DNA from: Candidatus Saccharimonadota bacterium
GTDB taxonomy: Bacteria > Patescibacteriota > Saccharimonadia > Saccharimonadales > Saccharimonadaceae
Assembly (NCBI GenBank): GCA_030530605.1
Contig: JAUMUO010000003.1
Coordinates: 47,063 to 94,709 of the forward strand
DNA: 47,647 nt
Direction of reading: 5' to 3'
Shown: piece by piece, positions 9,322-16,637 of the stretch
Numbering within the stretch: position 1 is the first letter of the stretch
Layout: every line of letters starts with the position of its first letter
Notes under the pieces: model-generated
The model's database searches: none
What the model was told of the DNA's origin: nothing
The model's input: the letters and a program-made list of their open reading frames with translations, nothing else
Translations under genes and position numbers: made by a program

Positions 9322-9851
9322 TATTTATCTTCCCAGCGCTTGATGGCCGACTTAATAACTGATTTGGCTTCTTCTAGGTCGCCAAACTTCTCAACCTTGG
9401 TGGTGCCAGGCTTCTTCAAATCCTTGTAGTGGTTGAAGTGAAATTCAATCTGCTCTAAGGTGCGCTTTGGCAAATCTTCTAGTTTGCTGTAGCAGTCGCC
9501 ATTGTTGCGGTCGTCGGCCGGAACACAAATGATTTTATCGTCAACTTCGCCGTCATCGACAAATTTCATTACGCCGAGAACTTTAGCGGTAAGATAAATA
9601 CCAGTGGTGAGAGGCTGGTCGGTGATAATAAGAGCGTCGAGCTCATCGCCGTCCTCGTCTAAAGTCTGTGGGATAAAGCCATAGTTACAAGGCTTCGCAA
9701 AAGCAATTGGCTCTACGCGGTCTAACATAAAGCAAGCATTGTCGCGGTCCCATTCAATTTTGTGGTTGGAACCGGTCGGGATTTCTACAACGACATTAAT
9801 CTCGCCGTTTTCATAATCCCCTGCGTTTAAAATCTTGTTAAAATCTGCCAT
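9321..9851 (-). CDS. ppa: Inorganic pyrophosphatase (family I)
   Basis: Soluble Mg-dependent pyrophosphatase, 176 residues, typical length. It carries the family motif as DEDGDELDALI and the later VDDGEVDDKI metal-ligand stretch. It drives reactions that release pyrophosphate, including the aminoacylation by glyS immediately downstream. It has its own promoter: TATAAT at 9873-9878, within the 3' flank of recO, followed by AGGAG at 9861-9865 and 9 bases to ATG. This -10/leader sequence is nearly identical to that of the DsbA-like gene at 5507. Confidence 0.95.
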   Translation of the reverse strand: MADFNKILNAGDYENGEINVVVEIPTGSNHKIEWDRDNACFMLDRVEPIAFAKPCNYGFIPQTLDEDGDELDALIITDQPLTTGIYLTAKVLGVMKFVDDGEVDDKIICVPADDRNNGDCYSKLEDLPKRTLEQIEFHFNHYKDLKKPGTTKVEKFGDLEEAKSVIKSAIKRWEDK

Positions 9852-9883
9852 AATAAAAAACTCCTTTTCTCTATTATAACATA

Positions 9884-10555
9884 TTAGAACTGTTTTGAAA
9901 TATAATATATGGTGTCTAAATACTTATCAATTCCTTTTACCCTACTAGTTAGCTCAAGGGAGCTACTAAGAATCAAGCGGATAATTTTTATTTCGGCGGA
10001 GCTGATATTTCCTTCGGGCAATTTCTTTAAGGCCATATCGGTGGAATCCCAGACATAGCGTAAATCTTCGCGGAGTTTTTCGCCGTCGGTGTCGCTTAGC
10101 ATATTAATTTGCTCGCCACGAGACCGAGCACAGTTAAAATTGAACCAGGTTTCTACTAGCTTCAAATTAAGGCCGCTGTTTAGCCCTTCTAAGGATTGTT
10201 TTAAGATGCTGAAAAATTCTTCATTGTCAACCTGTTCAGTGATGCGATTCAATTCCTTAATAATTTTAGAGGCGACCTCCAGCCGATCTAGGTCAATTAA
10301 AAGATTGCTGTAAAATACTTTCATTTTAGCGGAAGTAAGAAGCATAAGCTCGGACCTCTGGGACTTATGAAGCACTATGCTACTTAATGTAAAAAGTTCA
10401 ATTCCGCCGGCTAGTTTAGACTTTTCTTTTCTAACGCCTTTTGCGAGACAGGAAACTTTGCCGCCCGGAGTTAAGAGGTTCAAGATGCGGTCGGTCTCGC
10501 CGTAGTTGGTGCGGCGCAGGACAAAGGCCTCGGTCTTTAAATCAGTGCCAGACAT
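9884..10555 (-). CDS. recO: DNA repair protein RecO
   Basis: Recombination mediator that helps load RecA on SSB-coated single strands. At 223 residues it is slightly short but within the family range. The N-terminal OB-fold is recognisable from TEAFVLRRTNYGETDRILNL and the LAKGVRKEKSKLAG loop; the C-terminal helical domain lacks the zinc cysteines of some RecO proteins. The start overlaps the response regulator gene by 19 bases, so expression appears tied to the two-component genes upstream. Confidence 0.88.
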   Translation of the reverse strand: MSGTDLKTEAFVLRRTNYGETDRILNLLTPGGKVSCLAKGVRKEKSKLAGGIELFTLSSIVLHKSQRSELMLLTSAKMKVFYSNLLIDLDRLEVASKIIKELNRITEQVDNEEFFSILKQSLEGLNSGLNLKLVETWFNFNCARSRGEQINMLSDTDGEKLREDLRYVWDSTDMALKKLPEGNISSAEIKIIRLILSSSLELTSRVKGIDKYLDTIYYISKQF

Positions 10556-10878
10556 TTTTTCACCTCCTCTGGGGTGAGAGTTTCTTTCTTTAATACCTTT
10601 TTAACCCCATAGGCCTGCATAGATTTTTCGTCCAGATTTAATGATGTAACTATCACAACAGGAATTTTAGCGGTATTTTCGTAAGACACAATTTCATTTA
10701 GAAAGGTGAAGGCATCCGGGCCATCCAACAAAACGTCCAGAAAAATTAATTTCGGGTTATCTTCATCAATATTTGAAATTGCGTCAATCGCATTGCCAAA
10801 AATTTTCACTTCTTCAGGGCGAAGGTAGCGCTCTAAACACTCTGACATTAGGCGGTCGTCGTCGATGATATAAATCAT
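10537..10878 (-). CDS. Single-domain response regulator
   Basis: A 113-residue receiver domain with no output domain. Key residues are present: acidic cluster DDD (6-8), phospho-acceptor D48 in FLDVLLDG, T78 and K97. Such stand-alone receivers usually act by binding partner proteins or passing phosphate on. The ATG overlaps the stop of the histidine kinase gene (ATGA), making the two a clear cognate pair. Its own 3' end is overlapped by recO. The output cannot be predicted from sequence. Confidence 0.88.
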   Translation of the reverse strand: MIYIIDDDRLMSECLERYLRPEEVKIFGNAIDAISNIDEDNPKLIFLDVLLDGPDAFTFLNEIVSYENTAKIPVVIVTSLNLDEKSMQAYGVKKVLKKETLTPEEVKKCLALI

Positions 10879-11564
10879 TGGAACAAACTCACTTGTTTAG
10901 AGGCCGGCAGTTCAATATAGAAGCTCGTGCCGTCGCGGTGACGCACGGCACCGACGGGAGCGTTCATCGCTTTGGAGAATTTGGAGGCAATGTAGAGACC
11001 AAGCCCAGACGAGCCGGGACGCATCGCAATAGAGGTCGGCTGCTCGAGCCAGCCTTGCTTTAGAGCGCGCCAAACATCCATCGGAAGAGCCGGGCCAAAG
11101 TCGCGGACTTCAAGGCGAACATTTTCGTGGCGGTCGTAGATAGTGAGAAAGCTAGCAGTTTCTTCATCCGAATAATGTAGAGCATTGATACAGAAATTGT
11201 AAACCACCGAGTGTAAAAGATCGCGGTTCCCCACCACCAGGCGAGAACGGTTGCGATAATCGATTCTCAGATTTTTATGGTTGGCCCGGAAAAGGTCGCG
11301 AAGCTCGGCGGTGACTTCATCGCAAACCGAGCGAACTGCCACCGGCTCGATATCAAAGAGACCATTTTCAATGCGCGAAATACGCGTCAAATCATTTACT
11401 TGCTTAAGGGCGCGGCTCGAGACATCTATCATCTGCTCTTCAATTTTCTTACGTTCCTCTTTGGAATCAGTATATTCAAGCGAAAAAGCGAGCTGGCGAA
11501 TTAAAGATAATGGCCCTTTTAATTCGTGTGCAGCAACTAAAACTCCATCTACCTCGCTTAACAT
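10875..11564 (-). CDS. Soluble histidine kinase
   Basis: A 229-residue protein consisting only of a dimerisation/phospho-acceptor domain and an HATPase domain. The H-box is AAHELKGPLSLI (H13) very close to the N-terminus, the N-box NFCINALHYS, and the glycine boxes VRDFGPALP and GSSGLGLYIA. There is no membrane segment and no sensor domain, so it is a cytoplasmic kinase whose input must come from a partner or from the catalytic core. ATG 11564 follows TATAAT 11571-11576 by 6 bases (leaderless). It is first in an overlapping chain: kinase, receiver, recO. Confidence 0.88.
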   Translation of the reverse strand: MLSEVDGVLVAAHELKGPLSLIRQLAFSLEYTDSKEERKKIEEQMIDVSSRALKQVNDLTRISRIENGLFDIEPVAVRSVCDEVTAELRDLFRANHKNLRIDYRNRSRLVVGNRDLLHSVVYNFCINALHYSDEETASFLTIYDRHENVRLEVRDFGPALPMDVWRALKQGWLEQPTSIAMRPGSSGLGLYIASKFSKAMNAPVGAVRHRDGTSFYIELPASKQVSLFQ

Positions 11565-11583
11565 ACTATTATTATAGCATATA

Positions 11584-12327
11584 TTACGAGTTGTATGAGA
11601 CAGTACTTAAGATATAATTAAATTCGTTTTCATAGAGCAGGGCGTCGGTTTGGATGACAACGGTTTTGTCACGGATTTTAAGAATAGCGGCGATACCCTG
11701 GAAATCATTGTCTAGTTTGCCTTTATAGATATTAGCATTGGTGCCGCCGACCGGCGCAACGGTAAGAGTCATTGAGCCATCTTCAACTTTGCTCTGGTAA
11801 GTCTGGATGTAACTATCATAGCTCTCGTTTAGAATCATCACGCGGAGAGCAATAGGGTTGTTACTGTTAACCGGCGGGACCTTGTCCGGATTGAGATAAG
11901 CGGAGAAATCATTGTTGGTGGAGGCATCCTCTTCCTCGTATAGGCTCCAGGTCTTGGGATACTCGAAAGTTAAGCTACCAAGATCGGCCGGACCGGAGAA
12001 AATCTTGTACGGATTTTTCTCGCGCTCTTCAAACTCTCTTTCGGCCTTTTCAGTGGCTTCACTTTTAGCGATAGCGACGGCAGTGTTAATCTGGCCCTGG
12101 ACATTAGTGTCCGCATCATTCCACTTGCTATACATCCAAATGAACAGAATAATAAAAGTGATTGCGGTAAGCCCGCTTATAATAGTAATTATAATCCAAA
12201 GGATAGAACGATTCTTCTGAGTCTGAAGCGCGTCCTTCGGGATGATTTGATTACCCTGTAAAGGGGTTTCAGCCGAATGCGAATAGGGCTGATTTGCCAT
12301 AGTTGGTTGATAAGTATTATTATCCAT
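11584..12327 (-). CDS. Membrane-anchored extracytoplasmic protein, unknown function
   Basis: Not recognised. The 247-residue product has a polar N-terminal cytoplasmic tail (about 1-40), one membrane helix (about 43-66), a short charged helical stretch rich in A, E and K, and a C-terminal domain of about 140 residues of probable beta structure outside the cell. A longer reading frame starts 12 codons upstream inside xseB, but a strong promoter (TTGACA 12358-12363, 17-base spacer, TAAAAT 12335-12340) sits 7 bases before the ATG at 12327, which I take as the start. Its promoter therefore lies within the 3' end of xseB. Confidence 0.75.
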   Translation of the reverse strand: MDNNTYQPTMANQPYSHSAETPLQGNQIIPKDALQTQKNRSILWIIITIISGLTAITFIILFIWMYSKWNDADTNVQGQINTAVAIAKSEATEKAEREFEEREKNPYKIFSGPADLGSLTFEYPKTWSLYEEEDASTNNDFSAYLNPDKVPPVNSNNPIALRVMILNESYDSYIQTYQSKVEDGSMTLTVAPVGGTNANIYKGKLDNDFQGIAAILKIRDKTVVIQTDALLYENEFNYILSTVSYNS

Positions 12328-12337
12328 TACTACTATT

Positions 12338-12538
12338 TTATTCTTTAGCGAAATCTTTGTCAATCACTGTGATTTCGTTCTTGAGATTTTTTAAGTCTTC
12401 CTCGATTTCTTTGGCAAGGTTAGTCGCCTTTTGATATTTTTCGGTGGATTTGTCCAAAGAAAAATCTTCGCTATAGAACCAGTTGGTAAGCTCGTCTAGC
12501 TCGGCAATCTTTTGACTAATAGTTTTCTTTTCGGCCAT
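12338..12538 (-). CDS. xseB: Exodeoxyribonuclease VII small subunit
   Basis: A 66-residue, mostly helical acidic/basic protein with the family pattern (KIAELDELTNWF... then SLDKSTEKYQKATNLAKEIEEDLK). Several copies join XseA to form exonuclease VII, which degrades single-stranded DNA from both ends. It follows xseA with a one-base gap and a GGAAAT purine stretch ahead of the ATG, so translation is coupled. Confidence 0.9.
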   Translation of the reverse strand: MAEKKTISQKIAELDELTNWFYSEDFSLDKSTEKYQKATNLAKEIEEDLKNLKNEITVIDKDFAKE

Positions 12539-12539
12539 C

Positions 12540-13616
12540 TTATTTCCTTTCTTTTACTGCTTTAATTTCAGCGGTCGCGATATTTTCTATTGTGGTAATT
12601 TCTACAATACTACCAGGGGCGAGTTTGCCAGAAACAATAGAGTAGCCCTGCTTTAGGACAAGCTCGGGATTTAAGCGCTCAATTAGTTTGAGGTTGCTTC
12701 TAATTTTCTCAATTTCGGTATTAATTCTAGAAGCCATATTTTCGCGGACATTTTTAAGAGATTCGTAGGCCGTAATAATCGCCTGAGCAATCTTAGAGCG
12801 GGCGCCTTTGATATTCTGGGCGATTCTGGCAACAAGCGCTTCCTTATCGGGAGTGATAAGCTCCGCCACATTGGACGGCGTGGAGCCGTGTAAATCGGCA
12901 GCGAGGTCTGCCAAAGATTCGTCAACTTCGTGGCCGATGCCGGTCATAACGGGAATTTTAGAGCTAGCGATTTCCCGCACGAGGCCCTCGTCGTTGAAGC
13001 AGGCGAGATCGTCTTTAGAACCACCTCCGCGGATAATCACAATCAGCTGAACCTCTGATTTTTCATTAAAATATCTGAGCGCGCGAATAATCTGGGCTGG
13101 GGCATCCAAACCTTGGACCTGAGTATGAGCGGTCTGGATTTTAAGACCACCCCAACGAGCATTAACAATCTTACAAAAATCAGCATAACCAGCGGCGCCA
13201 GTGGAAGAAATCACCCCGATATTCACGAGATTTTCCGGCAATGGGCGTTTTCTTTCGGGGGAGAATAAACCTTCTTTCTCTAGTTTCTTCTTTAACATTT
13301 CAAAGGCTTTTTTAATGCTACCCTCGCCAACCGGCATAATCTGCTCGATTGTGAAGGAAAATTTACCCCAGGCAGTGAGTTTAGGGTGGCCGCGCAAAAC
13401 CACTTTCATACCGTCTTCAAGCGGCACTTTTAATTTGAACAGCGGAATAAAACAAGGAAGGCTAGAAGTTTCGTCTTTAAGACTGAAGAATACCCATTTG
13501 CCCTGGCTGGTTTTGAGTTCGGAAACTTCTCCTTCTACTAAAGTACTAGCATAGGCATAATCTAGTGTTTGATTTACAACATCTATAAATTCCGAAACAG
13601 TAAAGCGCGGTTCCAT
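12540..13616 (-). CDS. xseA: Exodeoxyribonuclease VII large subunit
   Basis: Catalytic subunit of exonuclease VII, 358 residues (somewhat shorter than E. coli XseA, mostly in the coiled-coil region). The N-terminal OB-fold domain (about 1-95) includes GKWVFFSLKD; the catalytic domain follows with GVISSTGAAGYADF and the VIIRGGGSKDDLACFNDEGLVREI and TGIGHEVDESLADLAA core segments; a helical region and a short C-terminal domain end it. TATAAT 13624-13629 lies 7 bases before the ATG, so the mRNA is predicted leaderless. The gene is divergent from the orphan gene at 13703. Confidence 0.95.
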   Translation of the reverse strand: MEPRFTVSEFIDVVNQTLDYAYASTLVEGEVSELKTSQGKWVFFSLKDETSSLPCFIPLFKLKVPLEDGMKVVLRGHPKLTAWGKFSFTIEQIMPVGEGSIKKAFEMLKKKLEKEGLFSPERKRPLPENLVNIGVISSTGAAGYADFCKIVNARWGGLKIQTAHTQVQGLDAPAQIIRALRYFNEKSEVQLIVIIRGGGSKDDLACFNDEGLVREIASSKIPVMTGIGHEVDESLADLAADLHGSTPSNVAELITPDKEALVARIAQNIKGARSKIAQAIITAYESLKNVRENMASRINTEIEKIRSNLKLIERLNPELVLKQGYSIVSGKLAPGSIVEITTIENIATAEIKAVKERK

Positions 13617-13702
13617 ATATCCTATTATAACATATGGCCTTTTCTAAAAAATATGGTATAATTATAATAGCTGTTGTTTTTCTAGAAAGGGAGGTGGTTT
13701 TA

Positions 13703-14377
13703 GTGAAAAGAAATGCGGCAGAGCAGGTTTTTATAAATGTACTCTCAGAGGTACCAAGTGTTGAGAAAAATGGCATCACTCATAGCGATGAATACTTCGA
13801 GATTATGCTTGATGACGCTAATCTCTCAAATGAAGAGAGGGCTGAGTCATTAATCAAGGCCCAGCAGGCAGCTTTGGAGAAAGTCAGCCAACTTGAAAAC
13901 CGACGTGACGAGATAGCGGAAAAACTTCATAGGTTTGACGGCGACGAAGGTGCTGTAGCTTTAAGAAAAGCTATCGCAAAGGAGCAGCGTTATTATTTTG
14001 GTCAACGAGTCTTTTGGCTATCAACGACATTCTTTGCGGTCGTGATACTGGTTATCACAAACCTTTTTGTGTTTGATGCTTTCAGCGCCATAGGTCTAGG
14101 AATCGCAGCCGCCATATCTTACGTGCTTGCTCTGATTTTAGCAAGAGCTGCTTCAAACAAGCCTATGATATACGCGCAGGCAGAAAAGGATTTTTTGGAG
14201 GAGCTTGAGGAAAAGCGCCTGAAACTTACCGACATTCAGGAAGATATTCTGAGTCTGGAACGGTTAAAAACATTCATCGACAGAATGTTGAAATTAGACA
14301 ACCTCGAAGGCGTGGTACGCGATTTGAAAGGGCTGAATGACAAAAAAACTCAGGATGAGCTTGGTACCGGAGAGTAG
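13703..14377 (+). CDS. Orphan protein with two membrane helices and coiled coils
   Basis: Not recognised. I choose GTG 13703 as start because a strong Shine-Dalgarno sequence (AAGGGAGGTGG, 13687-13697) precedes it; an ATG at 13634 in the same frame lies upstream of the -10 candidates (TATAAT at 13657 and 13663). The 224-residue product has a charged helical N-terminal half with a predicted coiled coil (about 55-100), two adjacent membrane helices (about 110-155) and a C-terminal coiled coil (about 165-215). The gene is monocistronic with a good intrinsic terminator. The layout suggests a membrane scaffold with both ends in the cytoplasm. Confidence 0.75.
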   Translation: MKRNAAEQVFINVLSEVPSVEKNGITHSDEYFEIMLDDANLSNEERAESLIKAQQAALEKVSQLENRRDEIAEKLHRFDGDEGAVALRKAIAKEQRYYFGQRVFWLSTTFFAVVILVITNLFVFDAFSAIGLGIAAAISYVLALILARAASNKPMIYAQAEKDFLEELEEKRLKLTDIQEDILSLERLKTFIDRMLKLDNLEGVVRDLKGLNDKKTQDELGTGE

Positions 14378-14383
14378 AACCTT

Positions 14384-14412
14384 AAAAACCGGCAAAGTTT
14401 GCCGGTTTTTTA
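14384..14412. terminator. Bidirectional intrinsic terminator
   Basis: Inverted repeat AAAACCGGCAAA / TTTGCCGGTTTT with a T-run on the plus side and an A-run on the left, so it can end transcription of the orphan gene (plus) and of rpmA (minus), which face each other here. Confidence 0.85.
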
Positions 14413-14418
14413 ATGTCT

Positions 14419-14691
14419 TTAGCGAACTTCAACGCGGACGCGCGGAACGGACTTGCCGGAGAAGTGGGTTTTCTTGGTTTTAACGAAGGTGACAACCCCG
14501 TCTTTAGCAGCGTGAATAGTGAAGTTTCTAGAAATGTAAGTGCCAGGGCCAGCAATCTTAGTGCTGCCAGTCTGGCGAACTAGAACCTCGCCGCTCTTTA
14601 CTTTTTGACCACCAAAACGCTTGACGCCGAGGCGCTGACCAGCGTTGTTGTGGATGTTCTTGGCGGTACCGCCAGCTTTAACATGTGACAT
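14419..14691 (-). CDS. rpmA: 50S ribosomal protein L27
   Basis: A 90-residue ribosomal protein that reaches the peptidyl-transferase centre. The conserved block GQRLGVKRFGGQ and the following VRQTGSTKIAGPG are present. The N-terminus MSHVKAGGTAKN has no cleavable extension of the Firmicutes type. The usual partner rplU is absent; instead the gene follows a Trm11-like methyltransferase with one base between stop and ATG, with AAGGAA as a ribosome binding site. Confidence 0.95.
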   Translation of the reverse strand: MSHVKAGGTAKNIHNNAGQRLGVKRFGGQKVKSGEVLVRQTGSTKIAGPGTYISRNFTIHAAKDGVVTFVKTKKTHFSGKSVPRVRVEVR

Positions 14692-14692
14692 A

Positions 14693-15802
14693 CTATTTTT
14701 TCCTTAATACTATTATTTCACGAGCGACGACCTGATTTTCTCTAGCATATAAAAGGCCGCCCTTACTCTTATTTAATACATTATACCCCAATTTTTCAAT
14801 AAAATCAAGGGTAATTAGCCTTTCAAAATGACCGTCATTCCTTCGCCAAGCCGGGATGGCAAGCGTAACAGGGGTACCTTCGGCAATTTGAGAAGCAAGA
14901 TTCTTCAGAAATTCGGTTAAAATTGCACCACATTCCTGCTTTACGGTTTTTAGTTTTATTTCTACCGGAGTCTCAGACATCGGCGGGCCGAGATAGATTT
15001 CGGCAGCCACGGCATCTATCGGCGGTTGCCACTGATGAGAAGTGGCGTCGCCTTGCTCCAGTCTGAAAGACTTTGAAGATTTTAACCACTCTAAATTCTT
15101 CTCGGTATATCTCACCATACGTTCATCTTTGTCAGTGCCATAGACATTGTAGCCCATTAGGAGTGCTTCTTGAAGAACCACGCCGGTGCCACAGAAGGGA
15201 TCTAGAATAGTCGCGTTTTCCGGGAGCGGACCGCAGAGGTTAATCAGAATCTGGGCGAGTTTTGGCGGGAGCATTCCGACCTTGGCGTCGCGAGCCGGGC
15301 GGGCCTGGTCGCGGTCTTTATAAGCGGTGATATTCTGAACACCAATGGAAATGAAGAAATCTTTGCCAAATTTGATGAGCTCTACCTTTTTCGGATGACG
15401 CCCGAGGCCATTATGGTGGGCAGCAGCAGTGGAAATGACCGGAGCAGAGTTCGGCAGAAGGCGGACAGAGCGGCCTTTTTTTCTTAATGCTTGCTTTATC
15501 TTAACTCCATATTGTGATATATTTTTTATATCACGGGGTGAATAATTTTTACTGTTTACGGCGTAATCAGAGACGCCAAGGGTAATTTTACCCTCCGGAA
15601 GGCTTAAGAGATATTCTTCTGGCGAGATATTTTCAAGGCTCTTTGCGAGTTTTAGGGAGCCGCCGAGACGATTCAAATCCGGCGGAGTTTTAGATTCAAA
15701 TAAGGCGATTTCAGGGCTTTTCTGTTCGACATTATCAAAAAGCGCCGCAAGCTCGGCTATAGAAATTTCTGGCTGACGCCCTAAAACAGCTAAATATTTC
15801 AT
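14693..15802 (-). CDS. Trm11/TrmG10-like RNA methyltransferase
   Basis: Predicted SAM-dependent guanosine methyltransferase of the COG1041 type, 369 residues. An N-terminal THUMP-like region (about 1-165) is followed by a Rossmann domain with motif I as DPFCGTG (201-207). The expected catalytic D/N-PP-Y motif is not present; at its place is EIYLGPP (268-274), so either this subfamily uses a variant motif or the chemistry differs. TATAAT 15809-15814 lies 6 bases before ATG (leaderless). It is followed after one base by rpmA. Confidence 0.8.
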   Translation of the reverse strand: MKYLAVLGRQPEISIAELAALFDNVEQKSPEIALFESKTPPDLNRLGGSLKLAKSLENISPEEYLLSLPEGKITLGVSDYAVNSKNYSPRDIKNISQYGVKIKQALRKKGRSVRLLPNSAPVISTAAAHHNGLGRHPKKVELIKFGKDFFISIGVQNITAYKDRDQARPARDAKVGMLPPKLAQILINLCGPLPENATILDPFCGTGVVLQEALLMGYNVYGTDKDERMVRYTEKNLEWLKSSKSFRLEQGDATSHQWQPPIDAVAAEIYLGPPMSETPVEIKLKTVKQECGAILTEFLKNLASQIAEGTPVTLAIPAWRRNDGHFERLITLDFIEKLGYNVLNKSKGGLLYARENQVVAREIIVLRKK

Positions 15803-15833
15803 GTTTATATTATAACATATTTTCAGAGAATAA

Positions 15834-15861
15834 AAAAGAGCCTATCTTTATAGGCTCTTTT
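15834..15861 (-). terminator. Intrinsic terminator of rplY
   Basis: Perfect 12-base inverted repeat (AAAAGAGCCTAT / ATAGGCTCTTTT) with a 4-base loop. Read on the minus strand it follows the rplY stop by three bases and ends in a run of T. Confidence 0.88.
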
Positions 15862-15864
15862 GGT

Positions 15865-16569
15865 TTATTCTTTGTTTTCTTCAGCAGATTCTTCTTCTGG
15901 CTTACTACCATTGTCGGACGGAACATCAGCAGCTTCAGTGGTTTCACCAGCGGCGGCAGCAGCAGCGGCGGCAGCTTCTTCGGCCTCACGGGCAGCAGCT
16001 TCAGCGGCCGGGTCGTAAATACTGGCGACAACCTGGTCAGAGGAAAGCTCTTTATCGGCGAGTTCTACACCCTTCGGGAGGACGAGGTCAGCGACGGTGA
16101 GCTTATCATCAAGAGTGGCAAACTTAGAAGCGTCGGCGACGATTTTCTCCGGAAGGTCGGCCGGCTTAGCCTTGACTTCGATTTCTTCCATAACCTGAAG
16201 CACGACGTAGTGAAGCTTGTTAGCCTCGGAAGTCTCAAAGCCTTCAAGAACGATTGGGGTAGTAGCCTCAATCGCCTTATCAGCGGAGACGGCCTGGAAC
16301 TCTACGTTCATCAGCTTTCTAGAAACCGGGTTAATATCAACATTTTTAACGATTGCGAGCTGTTTCTTACCAGCGATGTCGAGATCAAGAGTGGAGTGAT
16401 AACCAGCTAGGCTAAGAGCCTTTTTGATTTCATTATATTCACCCTGAACCATAACAGGCTCGGACTCACCACCATAAACGACAGCCGGGACTTTACCAGC
16501 ATCACGGAGCGCAGCTAGCTTTTTGCCAGCAACTTCACGCTTCTCTAAAGACAACTTAATATCTGCCAT
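15865..16569 (-). CDS. rplY: 50S ribosomal protein L25 (CTC form)
   Basis: Binds 5S rRNA. The 234-residue protein has the N-terminal L25 domain (about 1-90, start MADIKLSLEKREVAGKK) and the TL5/CTC C-terminal domain (about 95-185), then a low-complexity acidic tail rich in Ala and Glu with a run of nine Ala. The promoter is TTGCAA 16621-16626, 17-base spacer, TAAAAT 16598-16603, with a leader of about 20-25 bases and AAGGA before the ATG, so this is one of the Shine-Dalgarno-led genes. Confidence 0.95.
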   Translation of the reverse strand: MADIKLSLEKREVAGKKLAALRDAGKVPAVVYGGESEPVMVQGEYNEIKKALSLAGYHSTLDLDIAGKKQLAIVKNVDINPVSRKLMNVEFQAVSADKAIEATTPIVLEGFETSEANKLHYVVLQVMEEIEVKAKPADLPEKIVADASKFATLDDKLTVADLVLPKGVELADKELSSDQVVASIYDPAAEAAAREAEEAAAAAAAAAGETTEAADVPSDNGSKPEEESAEENKE

Positions 16570-16637
16570 ATTTTTCCTTTATAACTTAACTTTCTATATT
16601 TTACACTACTTTGGCAATTTTTGCAAGAGTGTTACCC

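Noticed and set aside
15900-15990. GCN-type repeat tract as a possible mobile or phase-variable repeat
   Set aside because: It codes for the alanine-rich tail of L25 with mixed codons and stays in frame; low-complexity tails are common in this protein.
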